From Lactonifactor sp. BIOML-A5 (GTDB lineage: Bacteria; Bacillota; Clostridia; Lachnospirales; Lachnospiraceae), in NCBI RefSeq assembly GCF_009677585.1, contig NZ_WKYV01000010.1:53599-117598 (forward strand): DNA of 64,000 nt. Reading direction: 5' to 3'. A program made the position numbers and the translations under genes. Every line of letters starts with the position of its first letter. Within the stretch, counting starts at the first letter, position 1. Shown here in pieces: positions 35,747 to 45,685 of the stretch. The notes under the pieces were generated by a model, which saw only the letters and a list, made by a program, of their open reading frames with translations, was not told the origin of the DNA and searched no databases.

Positions 35747-36718
35747 TTAACATTTTTGTCAATATGGATATTGACTCCTCCCTGAATGATTGTAAATTAT
35801 CATTAACAATTGCGTAGTTGATTTTTTTATAGTTCAAAACATCGACCTCATCTCCGCAGTTTTCTTGAACACCGATTCGATTTGCCAACGATAAAACTCT
35901 TGATTTATGGGCTCGTGTATAAAACAAAAATTCTTTATTGTAATATATTGAGAAAAGCATTCCATGGTATGAAGCAGTAAATATCATCTGAGCATTAAAA
36001 ATCAAACCAAGAAACTCATTTAATGACTTCGGTTTTACATTTTTTACCCCTGATACAGGCATATCGTAATTAATATATATAACCTTGCAATTATTCTTTT
36101 TTGCATATTTTTTTGCATCCATTAAATTCTTTGAATGTGGATCCCTAAAATAAACAAGTACATATTTTCCATTATAATTATTAGGAACTATATAATTGTT
36201 CCATTCCTTTGTTGTTAATAACATTGTTGGATCACACACCCATTCTGCTTTAGGTCCATTAATAGATTTCAACCACTCTACAGCAGCATTTTCTCGCACT
36301 GCTATACCCTGAAAATCATTTAAATAAAAAGCTACACGATTTTCATCCCCTCTAATAGCATAGTCGCCAACTGACGATGCAAAAGCATATTTTTTCTTTT
36401 TATCCTCAATAAAATTCAAAAAATAAGTATAATCGTTATCTGTAATATCGCGTCCCCAAACAATATCGCTTCCAACAAACACCTTAGAATATTCTTTACC
36501 TGCATTCTCAATATTTTCAGGCGTAAAAATATCACTAATCTGAAAACTCCGATCAACAAATTCCTGCAAAGTTTTCGCTTTCTTCTTATATCCCGGTAAA
36601 AACAGTATATTTTTAATCGTTTTTTTTACATTTCTTTCAACGAATGATTTATTAAGATTTTCGCGTTTCTCAATGGCTGGACATCTATAATCAATGATCT
36701 CACACTTATGACCTAACT
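35739..36718 (-). pseudogene. Polysaccharide pyruvyl transferase family gene, 5'-truncated
   Basis: The frame begins inside the family's early segment (GHKCEIIDYRCP corresponds to the residue-35 region of complete copies such as 61,111-62,271), so about 35 residues and the start codon are missing. It keeps FVGSDIVWGRDI, YFRDPHSK and MIFTASYHGMLFSIYY. The upstream break at about 36,718 joins it to a recombinase fragment. A TTG at 36,569 could permit only a shortened product. Confidence 0.8.
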
Positions 36719-37730
36719 GTCATTTTCAAAAGGTCTGAGTGCATATCATTCCTGCATTCGGATCTAAGGTTATTTCCATGACAATAAAAATGCCCACCAT
36801 TGCGGTTATTACAATAGGCATAGGATTCGTAGGTCATCACTCTACCGCAGACAGCACAGAACACTTTTCCTCTCAGTGGTTCTTCGTGCTCTCCGTACAA
36901 TTCAGGCTTAGTCCTCATCTTGTCTGCAGAACGACTGATCAGCTCCTGTACCTGTTCATATTCAGATTCGGTTACCAAAGCTTCATGCTGATTTTCATGG
37001 ATGATCCATTCGTCCTTAGAAGTCTTGTGTTCTGCAATTTTCAGGTAGAACGCTCTTTTTCGCTTTCCCCAGACAAGCCTTCCCAGATACACCTGATTTC
37101 TGAGAATATCTCTGAGCTTTCCAATATTCCAAAGCTCATTCTCCGGCATAGCCTCTCCTCTTTCCTTTACCATGCGATAAGCTTTGGGAGTAAGTACACC
37201 CATATAATTCAACCTGGCTGCTATCTTCCCGGTAGTCATCCCCATCAGATACCATCTGAAAATCATCTTCACAACAGGAGCCGTTTCCGGATTAACATAT
37301 AAACGGTTTTCTGTTTTATCTAAGCGGTATCCATATGTAGCACGCGGGATAATAGCACTCCCTCTGCTCATGGATAACTCGTGATAAGTAGATACTCTTT
37401 TAGAGATATCTCTTGCATAAAACTCATTAACCAGGTTCTTGAGCGGCACTGAAATATTATTTCTGTCTTCCTCCCGGCTGCTATCAAAATTGTCATTTAT
37501 AGCAATCAGCCTTACGTTAAGCTTAGGAAGAAAAGTCTCGATATAATACCCGGTCTCCAGAAAGTTTCTGCCAAAACGAGACAGGTCTTTTACTACGATG
37601 CACTGGATTTTTCCCTTCTTCACATCTTCCATAAGTCGAAGAAAATCCGGACGTTCAAACGCTGTGCCACTGAAGCCATTGTCGATATACACATCCGCTA
37701 GAACCAGATCGTCCGTATGAGCTATAGTAA
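36706..37730 (-). pseudogene. Serine recombinase internal fragment
   Basis: A piece of a large serine recombinase running from DLVLADVYIDNGFSGTAF through KDLSRFGRN, the recombinase domain and a zinc ribbon (CAVCGRVMTYESYAYCNN) to SDLLKM. The catalytic serine segment and the C-terminal coiled coil are both missing. The open frame extends 5' to 37,824 only through adhesin sequence in another frame. It sits between the adhesin gene and the broken EPS genes, so it marks a recombination scar. Confidence 0.85.
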
Positions 37731-40700
37731 GTTCCGAAAGGCAGATCAGATGTGAAAGATACATTGCCATTTTCATCAGCGAATGCAATTTCCATAAGAC
37801 CATCTGTAGGAATAACACTCTCATCTACAGCAACGATATCCTCCTTTGCATAAAGGCCGAAGGAAACAGCTGTAATTTCACCGTTCATTCCGATTCCAAA
37901 GGTCTCGTTCTGTTCCATTTCCTTTTCTACGGAAAGCTCAAGCTTCTGTCTGTCATTGACATAGCTTGCAGAGGATGAAGTAAGGCTGATTTCCTGACCT
38001 GCATAGGTGAGCTCAACAATCTGCTCTTCCTCGTTCAGCGTATAACCGAAAGGTGCTTCCGTTTCAACTACACGGTACTTACCAAGATAAATCTCGTCGG
38101 TAGTTGCTACACCATCACCATTGGTAGTCATATCTGCTACAACAGTTCCTGCAGCAACACGAAGTGTACCGTCACCGGTATAGATATCTTCTGCTGCGAT
38201 CACCTGATAGGTAGCACCGGTAAGATTTCTTACTTCATAAACAGCCTGGTAAGTAGGATTAATAACACCCCAGTTACCTTCCTTATCAATAACGCCTTCT
38301 TCACCGGATACAGATACGGAAGAAAATACTTCACCGGATTTGGTGATCGTAATAGTACCCTTCTGCGCCATATCATATGCAGTCACAGTGATTACACAAA
38401 GGCCTTCCACATCCTCATTATCTGCAGAAGTGACGGTAAAAGGAATAGGATCAGAGTTCAGAACATAACCATAAGGAGCCTGAACCTCTACCAGAGAATA
38501 ATTACCGGCATCCAACTTCTGAGGAGTGATCAGATAACCATCTTCACTTACATAGAAGGTATCGATCGTTGTCAGGGTAGGATAAGTGTAGCTCATAGAA
38601 ACCTTGCTGCCGGATGCATCGTAGATTTCAAAGCCAGCACCAGTCATAGGAATAGTATTACCTGTTTCTGCATCTGCCTTTACTACCTTGATATAGGCAC
38701 TGTAAGGCGCATTATTGATCAGGTACTTATAAGTTTTTCCATTCTCACTGACAAATACAGTAAAGTCCTTCATGAATTCAGTTTCAGGGAAACCAGCAGT
38801 CTGATGAACCGTGTAAAGGCCATAAGGAAGATCCTTAGACTGGGCAAATCCATCCTCATCGCAGATCAAAATGTCTCTCTCAGATTCTTTTGCATTCTCA
38901 TAACTGCCTGCCGATGCAAGATAGATCATGAAAGACGCACCTTCCTCAGGAGTTTCAATCTGAGTGGAACCATCGTCTGCATGCTTAATGATGGAGATAT
39001 TTCCCTTAATTACCTGCTCATAGGAATTCAAAACAGGAACTGCATTGAATTCGACCTCATAGTTCTCAGGTTCTGCGCCAACGTGATATTCGGTAGGATC
39101 AAGCAGATATCCTTCGGAAGGCGTAATCTCCTTAACGGACCAGGTGCTGTCACATACATAATATCCGGTAGTGAAGCTGCCAATGGAATCGGTAGTAAAA
39201 CTATCTACCAGCTCTCCGTTATGGTAGAGGCCATACACCGCACCGGCAAGAGATGCATCACCCTGCGCAGTACCATTTTCGATATCGTATTTATTGACAG
39301 TGACGTTGAACTTCTTAAGGATGTTCGTCACAGTGCTGGAAGTCACTTCGTTCCAGGCAACTGTTACATTCTGATCCTCAGGGATCACATATCGGATTGC
39401 GGTGTCAACTTCTTCCAGGGTATAACCGGAAGCGCCTGCAATCAGCACATCTTCGAAAGTTGCAATACCATTGCTGTCAGTTACAGCATACAGATCTACG
39501 CTGCTTCCGGATGCACTGGTACCGAAAAGTCTGAACTTCATACCTTCGGTAAAACCATCTTCAGAAGTTTTGGAAACGGAAAGATCTCCTCGTTTCAGTA
39601 CATTCTTAAAAGTGACTGTAGCAGTTTCTCCTGAAGTAATGGTCACAGTCTGAATCTGCTGAGGTTCATAGTAGTTGCTTACTGCTTCCGATACAGTGTA
39701 GGTACCAGGAATCAGACCCTCGATGGAAATAGTTCCGTTATCACCGGTTGTAACTGTCTTATTGTAGTTATTACCGGTTACTGTCATCATAATTCCAGAT
39801 ACGATACCATCTTCGCTAGTTTTCACAAGCTTCAGAGTACCGCCCGGAGTATTGACCTTAAACGCTGCATTTACATCACCCACACGGGTTACACCGGAAA
39901 CAACGTCCTGAAGAGAGGTGCTTCCGTAAGGTACAAGAATGGCTGATGCTGAGATACCACTAGACTTAGATACTGTAATCGTAGGGTTATTTGCGATATA
40001 GGAATCTGAAGTCAGGGTGATCTGATTTCCATTCTTAGTGATCTTCACCTTACTATCACTGCTGGAAACAGAATAGGCGGCTAATACACCGTTCTGATCC
40101 GTCATGGTAAGAGTATATTTACCATCCTTCCAGGACATAGCATGGGTTTTGTTATCAGCAAAGCTAGGAGTAACAAACCAGGTCTTCATAGCACTTTCAA
40201 TTGCATGATAGTTTGCTGCTACCTCTGCATTCGCGCCGCCCTTACAGAAAGCGTTATAGATGCAATTGTTGCTAACAGCATAGCTTCCTGCATCACGATA
40301 ACCGCACACAATTTCCCATACGACCATCTGAGTTGCAAGATGCTTAGAATCTCCGGAACCTGTAAGTGAACCGGCATTACCAGGCTTACCAAATGCAAGA
40401 GCCATCTTAATTGCTTCCTGCTTAGCACCACCAAGATTATTCCAGGTCTCAGAAGCATTGGCGGTCAGGCTATCACCGGTATGAAGCGGAGCACCAGGCT
40501 CGATACAGTATGCTTCCTCACCATTGGCATAGATCTGCGTCATCGTGTGACCATAACCGCCATCGGTGCCATGAGTTCCGACAAATGAATCCTGATAAAG
40601 GATCTGAGAACCGTCAGACTGATACATATATGCAAATGTGATCTGAGCCGTTTCTCCGGCTGCAAAGGCAGGCGTCGGTACAAGCCCGATGCATACCATC

Positions 40701-40756
40701 AGACTCAGCGCTGCAGCCATAACGCGCTTGAGTTTACCTTTAAAGATATTCTTCAT
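37655..40756 (-). CDS. Surface adhesin with thioester domain and SpaA/Cna-B repeats, 3'-truncated
   Basis: A 1033-residue exported protein. After the signal peptide (to about residue 33, PAFAAG) comes a thioester domain: Cys84 in EAYCIEPG and Gln143 in ATQMVVWEI are the expected bond partners, which can attach covalently to host surfaces. Then follow six or more SpaA/Cna-B-like beta domains with YxLxE-type ends (TYTVSEAV, YTLEEVD, YSLVEVQAPYGY, YRVVETEAPFGYTL) that normally form isopeptide bonds. The gene breaks at FGTYY near 37,725, and 22 foreign residues follow, so the sorting signal for wall anchoring is absent. Confidence 0.88.
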   Translation of the reverse strand: MKNIFKGKLKRVMAAALSLMVCIGLVPTPAFAAGETAQITFAYMYQSDGSQILYQDSFVGTHGTDGGYGHTMTQIYANGEEAYCIEPGAPLHTGDSLTANASETWNNLGGAKQEAIKMALAFGKPGNAGSLTGSGDSKHLATQMVVWEIVCGYRDAGSYAVSNNCIYNAFCKGGANAEVAANYHAIESAMKTWFVTPSFADNKTHAMSWKDGKYTLTMTDQNGVLAAYSVSSSDSKVKITKNGNQITLTSDSYIANNPTITVSKSSGISASAILVPYGSTSLQDVVSGVTRVGDVNAAFKVNTPGGTLKLVKTSEDGIVSGIMMTVTGNNYNKTVTTGDNGTISIEGLIPGTYTVSEAVSNYYEPQQIQTVTITSGETATVTFKNVLKRGDLSVSKTSEDGFTEGMKFRLFGTSASGSSVDLYAVTDSNGIATFEDVLIAGASGYTLEEVDTAIRYVIPEDQNVTVAWNEVTSSTVTNILKKFNVTVNKYDIENGTAQGDASLAGAVYGLYHNGELVDSFTTDSIGSFTTGYYVCDSTWSVKEITPSEGYLLDPTEYHVGAEPENYEVEFNAVPVLNSYEQVIKGNISIIKHADDGSTQIETPEEGASFMIYLASAGSYENAKESERDILICDEDGFAQSKDLPYGLYTVHQTAGFPETEFMKDFTVFVSENGKTYKYLINNAPYSAYIKVVKADAETGNTIPMTGAGFEIYDASGSKVSMSYTYPTLTTIDTFYVSEDGYLITPQKLDAGNYSLVEVQAPYGYVLNSDPIPFTVTSADNEDVEGLCVITVTAYDMAQKGTITITKSGEVFSSVSVSGEEGVIDKEGNWGVINPTYQAVYEVRNLTGATYQVIAAEDIYTGDGTLRVAAGTVVADMTTNGDGVATTDEIYLGKYRVVETEAPFGYTLNEEEQIVELTYAGQEISLTSSSASYVNDRQKLELSVEKEMEQNETFGIGMNGEITAVSFGLYAKEDIVAVDESVIPTDGLMEIAFADENGNVSFTSDLPFGTYYSSYGRSGSSGCVYRQWLQWHSV

Positions 40757-40772
40757 TCAATTCCTCCATGAA

Positions 40773-41294
40773 TTACAAAGACTCTTCATGCTTTTTGCTC
40801 TGACTATTCGCAGCCTTCTTTGGTACTGCAGCCACCTCTTCTTTCTTATCCGAAAGCTTACCGAGCACGGAGTCTCTGGTCTTGTACGACTCCATCAGGC
40901 TTTTAAGCTCTGTATTGGAAACCGTACGCGATTCCTTTCTCCAGATAGGCTTTCCATCTGCGTCTGCACCATCCCTTACCGAACGGGAAAGTCTGGTGGA
41001 ACCGTTTTCCGGAAGCTTCATCCAAAGACCGTTACTGAACTGATTTTCGTGAACCATCTTAGGTGAGACTACAAAATACTCCCATGGACGACGATCAGAC
41101 GGATCTGCGTTGGGGATCTGAATCTCAACCAGTTCCTTTCCACTCTTCGACGTAAAGGGTTCTCCCATAAGACCTCGACCAAACTTGATGGTCACTTCTT
41201 CGATGCCGAGCTTTTCACCGGCTGCTATTGCAGCTTCGGCTTCTCTTACAAAGTCCGGCACATCATTTGGCAGATATGAATTTTCATTTGCCAT
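40773..41294 (-). CDS. Conserved ICE protein with common basic tail
   Basis: A 173-residue soluble protein (MANENSYLPNDVPDFVREAE) with a beta-rich middle (VTIKFGRGLMGEPF, WEYFVVSPKMVHENQF). Not recognised as a named family. Its end DSVLGKLSDKKEEVAAV then KKAANSQSKKHEESL is the same tail type as in the ArdC and DUF5688 proteins. It lies 16 bases upstream of the adhesin, with its own terminator-like hairpin before it. Confidence 0.65.
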   Translation of the reverse strand: MANENSYLPNDVPDFVREAEAAIAAGEKLGIEEVTIKFGRGLMGEPFTSKSGKELVEIQIPNADPSDRRPWEYFVVSPKMVHENQFSNGLWMKLPENGSTRLSRSVRDGADADGKPIWRKESRTVSNTELKSLMESYKTRDSVLGKLSDKKEEVAAVPKKAANSQSKKHEESL

Positions 41295-41332
41295 CGCGTT
41301 GTCCTCCTTAAAAATTTTGTTTTAGATACAAA

Positions 41333-41362
41333 GAGAGTTCCGCCGCTAAGGTGGAACTCCCT
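41333..41362 (-). terminator. Terminator after DUF4366
   Basis: Arms GAGTTCCGCC and GGTGGAACTC with a five-base loop; on the minus strand followed by CTCTCTTTG. Confidence 0.7.
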
Positions 41363-41384
41363 GTACTAACATATGGATCTTCAA

Positions 41385-42101
41385 TTAATAATCTTCGTCC
41401 TTTGCGTCTTCGAAGACATCTTCATCTTCTATTTCTTCAGCCTCGTACTCATCGTCATCGTAGAATTCGCGATCCTCATCTACATTGCTCTGACCCTTCT
41501 TCGGCTTGATCTTGAGGAAATAATAACCACCGGCTACTGCCGCACCAAGTACAACAAATACACCTAACATAGGAAGAGTGGATGCCATTGGATTCTTCTC
41601 TGCCGGAGTTTCAGGTTCTACCTGAGGCTGATCATCCGGAGTTTCTGTAGGTGTAATGACCGGAGTCTGCTGCTCAGGTTCCTTCTGACTTTCCTCGAAA
41701 GCCTCTTTCTCCTCATCACTCATCAGCTTCATAAGATCCGCCGCATCAACCTGGTTCAGGAAGTACACATTTTCTTCCTTTGCACTGCGATCAATGATGA
41801 TATAAAAGTAACTGCCATCTCTTGTAGTCACAGTCATAAACTGGAGTCCGGCTTCATCTCCATCGACATCATCAACCAGGTTCATATTTCCATCCGGTGT
41901 AAGTACTCCGGATAGCTGTTCTGTCTCAGGTTCCGTTTCCTCAGCCTCTGTCTCTTCAATGTTCTCTTCCACAACAACCGCAGAAGTATCATCGTTTGCC
42001 GCATTCTCATCGTAATAGGCAAATGCCGGAACGGCACTTCCCATTGCCATTGTTAATGTCAAAAGCAACGTAGTTACCATAGCCATTACTCTTTTACGCA
42101 T
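41385..42101 (-). CDS. DUF4366 family exported membrane protein
   Basis: A 238-residue relative of ICE1's 3944-4645 gene: signal peptide ending near AFAYYD, the conserved stretch LTPDGNMNLVDD and VTTRDGSYFYIIIDR, a Pro/Glu-rich stalk, a membrane segment (LPMLGVFVVLGAAVAGGYYF) and a very acidic cytoplasmic tail. The cysteine cluster of the ICE1 version is absent. It overlaps the DUF4315 gene by eight bases as in ICE1. Confidence 0.88.
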   Translation of the reverse strand: MRKRVMAMVTTLLLTLTMAMGSAVPAFAYYDENAANDDTSAVVVEENIEETEAEETEPETEQLSGVLTPDGNMNLVDDVDGDEAGLQFMTVTTRDGSYFYIIIDRSAKEENVYFLNQVDAADLMKLMSDEEKEAFEESQKEPEQQTPVITPTETPDDQPQVEPETPAEKNPMASTLPMLGVFVVLGAAVAGGYYFLKIKPKKGQSNVDEDREFYDDDEYEAEEIEDEDVFEDAKDEDY

Positions 42102-42345
42102 CGTGACTCATCTCCTCTCTGCCGGAATCACTACCGGCATAAACTTCATGCTGGGCCTGCTGAAGTCTGCGAAGCGTTTCCATGACATCGCCCTTTCCTG
42201 CCATGTCACGGATCGTTTTCGTGATTTCTTCATCACACAGCTGTTTCTCCTGCATCTGAAGTGTCTTCAGATAATCTTCAAGCTCCTGAATACGAGCTTT
42301 GGTTTTTCTAATGTCCTCACGGACCTTTTCAATCTTTTTATTCAC
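42094..42345 (-). CDS. DUF4315 family small coiled-coil protein
   Basis: An 83-residue coiled-coil protein (MNKKIEKVREDIRKTKARI) matching the 3673-3951 gene of ICE1. GTG at 42,345 is chosen since GGAGG lies eight bases before it and the resulting N-terminus aligns with ICE1; the open frame to 42,447 is inside the end of the C40 gene. Role unknown. Confidence 0.82.
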   Translation of the reverse strand: MNKKIEKVREDIRKTKARIQELEDYLKTLQMQEKQLCDEEITKTIRDMAGKGDVMETLRRLQQAQHEVYAGSDSGREEMSHDA

Positions 42346-42365
42346 CTTAAAATCCTCCATGAATT

Positions 42366-44633
42366 TTATGAAAGTCTGCCGAAGCAGAGGAAATGTTGCT
42401 GCCAGTAGTTTGTCTGGATAGACGTGTACTGGATCGGGTTGCCGCAATGGATCATCATCCCGTTGCCCACATAGATACCAACATGGCTGGCTCCCGTTGT
42501 GTCATAGGTTCCCTGGAAGAAGATCAGATCTCCCGGTTTTGCCTGTGCAGGCGGTACATAGGTACAGATACCACGAAGGCCATCTGCTCCAAGTCTTCCC
42601 ACGTTCCAACCATTACCGCAGTTATTGATTACCCAGGAAACAAATCCCGAACAGTCAAAGCTTGTGCTTGGACTACTGCCGCCCCAGACATACGGATAAC
42701 CAAGATATTTTTCGGCCTCTGTAATCATTCTTCGGAACTGTGCATCCTGCAGTGCTTCCGGAGGAATCTCATAAGACATTCCACCTGGCGCGTATCCCTG
42801 ATAGATAGATGCATCCCACAGGTAATCCCTATTGCCAAGAGAACTATTCAGCAGTGAGTACCATCCGATTGCCTCCGGATCATTCAGCCTGTTTCCGACA
42901 ACGGTATCGAAGCCTGCATTCGTAACTGTTACATTAAGAACGCGAACCGTTCTGGTATCGGTTACTTCTACGGTCTGACTTCCATTGTCATCTGCCAAAA
43001 ATGCCTCCCAGGTTCTATGTCCATGTGCACTTGCTGCAGAATGGCTATCATAGTAAACATCAAAGTCAACGCCATAGCGATCAAAAGCACCGGTATCCTC
43101 AACGGTGTACTCGACACCATTCATAACGACTTTAGTGCCCATAGGAACAGTTGGATTGTAAGCATCAACTGCAATCGTATGATTTGCAGTAGGATATACG
43201 CCGCTGGCAGTAGGACCACCGGACCACTGACCACAACAAATGCTGCAGCTGCAATAACCGCTGGTAACTACATTGCCCAGTGATTCGCCTACTCGTACCG
43301 TTCTTGTTTCCGTGATGGTTTCCGTTGTTCCTTCTACAGAAATGGAATACTGATTCTGAAAGAGAGCATCTAATGCGCTCTGAACGGTAGACGCTGTGTA
43401 ATTACCATATAGAACCGTAAGGAAAGAAGTCAGATGGTATGGATTATGGGATATCTCGTCTACCTGGAACCGATATTCGTCGTATCCGGGATATGCGGTT
43501 TCAATCGTATCGATCTGCCTCTGTAATGCTGCCTCCTGATTTGCATAGTAAGATTCTGCAGCATAGATTTCTTCATCTGAAGTCAGATAAGAAGTCTCCA
43601 GAATTGCATTACCTCCACCGGTGATCATCGATCCCATAGTGCCAAGTCCATTAACAGCCATCATGATACACATAGCCCCTGCAAGTAGTACCGCCATCCA
43701 GCTTTTACTTTTATTGGCTACCCTTTTAGCTCCGTTTTTAAGCTTGTCTCCAATCGTTTCTGCACCTTTTGAAGCTACTGTTTTTCCGGTAGATCCTCCA
43801 ACCGACCTGATTGGCTTTCCCTTTTTTCTTGCCTCCGCATATTCTTTTTTATACCGACGTTTCTGCTGAACTTTACTCTGCGATGCTCTTCCACCAGGTG
43901 CTTTACCAAGATCATCCGCCGCATCAAACTTCAATCTCGTAGGTTTTTCCCCGGTTTCTGTTTTGTCCAAAGAAAGCTTTTCTGTAGATTTTCGTTCAGA
44001 AGTCACATGCCCTTTTACGGTATCTTTCAGCCTGCCACCAACCGTTTCAGCCGCTTCTTCTGTTCTATGAGCAGCTTCTACCGCACTGTTGTCATCGCTA
44101 TTTTCATCCACCTTTCCGTGAACAGCCCCTATAGCTGCAGCCTTGATTTTTCCCGAAGAACTAACAACTACACCAGAACTTGTTTTTCCGTCTTCAGATA
44201 CAGAAAGACCAGGCTCATCGTCAAACTGGAGCCTGGTCGGTTTCTTTTTCTTCTGTTCTTCATAGATTCTTTTGCGCTGTTTTTTCTTCTTTTCACTCGG
44301 GACATCCGCTTTGTGGGATTGTGATCTAACGGAGTGTTCCTGAAGTGTTCCTTCCTGCAACAGTTCAGGTTCTGTCTCTGAAATCTCTGTGGTTTCTTCT
44401 GAAACAGAAGCAGGCACTTCCCTCTGAAGTTCCTGTACCGGATCCTCCGAATTGTTCTTCCCGTGGTAACGACGCTGCTGAGCTTTCGTGCTGGAATGAC
44501 CGGCTTCAATTTTCTCCGCTTCCTCTACACCTTTTTCAAAGTCTGCATCGGCGGCACGTTCACTGATTCGTTCGGAGGTTTTGCGACTCAGGTTATCTTC
44601 AACAGCTCCGTCCCTGGTCATTCGAATGGTCAC
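42366..44633 (-). CDS. Membrane-anchored NlpC/P60 (C40) peptidase with 3D domain
   Basis: About 755 residues. A charged N-terminal region and one membrane segment (SWMAVLLAGAMCIMMAVNGL) precede a 3D-type domain (VTSGYCSCSICCGQWSGGPT, ending FDVYYDSHSAA) and a C-terminal NlpC/P60 domain with Cys in FDCSGFVSW and His in ASHVGIYVG. It probably cleaves peptidoglycan for the transfer channel. The start is unclear: GTG 44,633 overlaps the stop of a 12-codon ORF, but homology to ICE1 (RDKVTIRMTRDGAVE) reaches slightly upstream and the frame is open to 44,750. Confidence 0.85.
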   Translation of the reverse strand: MTIRMTRDGAVEDNLSRKTSERISERAADADFEKGVEEAEKIEAGHSSTKAQQRRYHGKNNSEDPVQELQREVPASVSEETTEISETEPELLQEGTLQEHSVRSQSHKADVPSEKKKKQRKRIYEEQKKKKPTRLQFDDEPGLSVSEDGKTSSGVVVSSSGKIKAAAIGAVHGKVDENSDDNSAVEAAHRTEEAAETVGGRLKDTVKGHVTSERKSTEKLSLDKTETGEKPTRLKFDAADDLGKAPGGRASQSKVQQKRRYKKEYAEARKKGKPIRSVGGSTGKTVASKGAETIGDKLKNGAKRVANKSKSWMAVLLAGAMCIMMAVNGLGTMGSMITGGGNAILETSYLTSDEEIYAAESYYANQEAALQRQIDTIETAYPGYDEYRFQVDEISHNPYHLTSFLTVLYGNYTASTVQSALDALFQNQYSISVEGTTETITETRTVRVGESLGNVVTSGYCSCSICCGQWSGGPTASGVYPTANHTIAVDAYNPTVPMGTKVVMNGVEYTVEDTGAFDRYGVDFDVYYDSHSAASAHGHRTWEAFLADDNGSQTVEVTDTRTVRVLNVTVTNAGFDTVVGNRLNDPEAIGWYSLLNSSLGNRDYLWDASIYQGYAPGGMSYEIPPEALQDAQFRRMITEAEKYLGYPYVWGGSSPSTSFDCSGFVSWVINNCGNGWNVGRLGADGLRGICTYVPPAQAKPGDLIFFQGTYDTTGASHVGIYVGNGMMIHCGNPIQYTSIQTNYWQQHFLCFGRLS

Positions 44634-44667
44634 CTTATCGCGGGTACCAAGGTGTAACTCATGTTCA

Positions 44668-45480
44668 TTAGTAGCTCGGTCCTTTCTTAAAAGAATAATC
44701 CTCAAATCCGGATTTTGCCGGTTGAGGTGCAGGTGCTTGCTTTGCAGCATCCTTTTTCGCCCACTGGATAATGGTAAGATAATGGCTTTTGTACTGCTTG
44801 CCGGTCTTATCCATGTAGGCAGACAGATAATCTATCTTTCCCCTGTAATCAGGGAATTGGCTCTTAAGGCTCAGATATTCTTCATCCGAAAGAACTACAT
44901 TCTGACTTACTCCATAAAGATGTCGTGGATTTAACTCTCGCTCTTTATGTGGCTCTATGTCTGTTTCTCTCTTTTTCTCTGTCTCTATCTCTGTGTCACA
45001 TTTTGTAACAGCAGGGTCACTGTCGGTCACTTCGAGGTCACATCCGGTCACATTGCGGTCACATTGTGACCCTCCCGGCAACCCGGGTAAGCTTTTTCCC
45101 TCTAACAGCTGACGTTCTCGCATGCGACGCATCTTTGCCGCGGAACTGCTTTCAGAACCTACCATCTCAGGAAGCCTTGTCATGCACAGGTCCCAATCAC
45201 CAGAACCTTTTTCCAACAGATTCACTTTTTCGAGTGCTGCTATAGAAAACTGCACGGACATCAGATCTTCATCCAGATTCAAAGCGATTTCCTCTTCCAT
45301 GGTTGGAAAGAGCCCTTCCAGGAAGATATAGCCGTTGGTTCGAAGGCTTACCAAAAGCAATTTCAGATAGATGATCGTGATCTTCTCGCCATCAGGAAGC
45401 TTTCGAATATATTTCATTACCGGCTGAGTGAAGAACTCTTCATGCAGCTTCAACCAGTAATATCTCTTATTGTCCGCCAT
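44668..45480 (-). CDS. Phage replisome organiser N-terminal domain protein
   Basis: A 270-residue protein beginning RYYWLKLHEEFF, a hallmark of phage replisome organiser/DnaD-like N-terminal domains, with a winged-helix region and a C-terminal part (YLSLKSQFPDYRGKIDYLSAYM) similar to DUF6017-type ends. Probably helps start ICE replication. GGAGG is nine bases before ATG 45,480. Its end directly adjoins the C40 gene, where virB4/virD4 genes would normally be expected. Confidence 0.8.
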   Translation of the reverse strand: MADNKRYYWLKLHEEFFTQPVMKYIRKLPDGEKITIIYLKLLLVSLRTNGYIFLEGLFPTMEEEIALNLDEDLMSVQFSIAALEKVNLLEKGSGDWDLCMTRLPEMVGSESSSAAKMRRMRERQLLEGKSLPGLPGGSQCDRNVTGCDLEVTDSDPAVTKCDTEIETEKKRETDIEPHKERELNPRHLYGVSQNVVLSDEEYLSLKSQFPDYRGKIDYLSAYMDKTGKQYKSHYLTIIQWAKKDAAKQAPAPQPAKSGFEDYSFKKGPSY

Positions 45481-45685
45481 CTTCATACACCTCCTCCCAG
45501 AAGGTTTTCATTCCCTTCACATAAGGGCATTCGATGTGAACGCAGAAACGATAGTCCCAATCCGGACGATGATCTTTACAGTTGGTGCATAAGAAATCTT
45601 CTCGAACATCTTTCCTGTTCGCCGGTGTTTCTCGCATCAGCTGTTCATAAGCCATTAGTCTGTTGCATGTCAGCATACTGCTCAT
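45467..45685 (-). CDS. Small cysteine-containing ICE protein
   Basis: A 72-residue protein (MSSMLTCNRLMAYEQLMRE) with a probable zinc site CTNCKDHRPDWDYRFCVHIE followed by CPY. Not assigned to a family. GGGGAG precedes ATG 45,685, and its end overlaps the replisome organiser start. It belongs to a run of three small overlapping genes. Confidence 0.65.
   Translation of the reverse strand: MSSMLTCNRLMAYEQLMRETPANRKDVREDFLCTNCKDHRPDWDYRFCVHIECPYVKGMKTFWEEVYEDGGQ

Noticed and set aside
36706..37824. Complete serine recombinase of 372 residues
   Set aside because: The first 30 or so residues are adhesin DNA read in another frame and the catalytic serine segment is absent; it is an internal fragment.
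38804..39634. A 276-codon plus-strand ORF antisense to the adhesin gene
   Set aside because: It is a shadow of the strongly supported SpaA-type frame; no ribosome site, no recognisable domain and cysteine/arginine composition typical of antisense frames.
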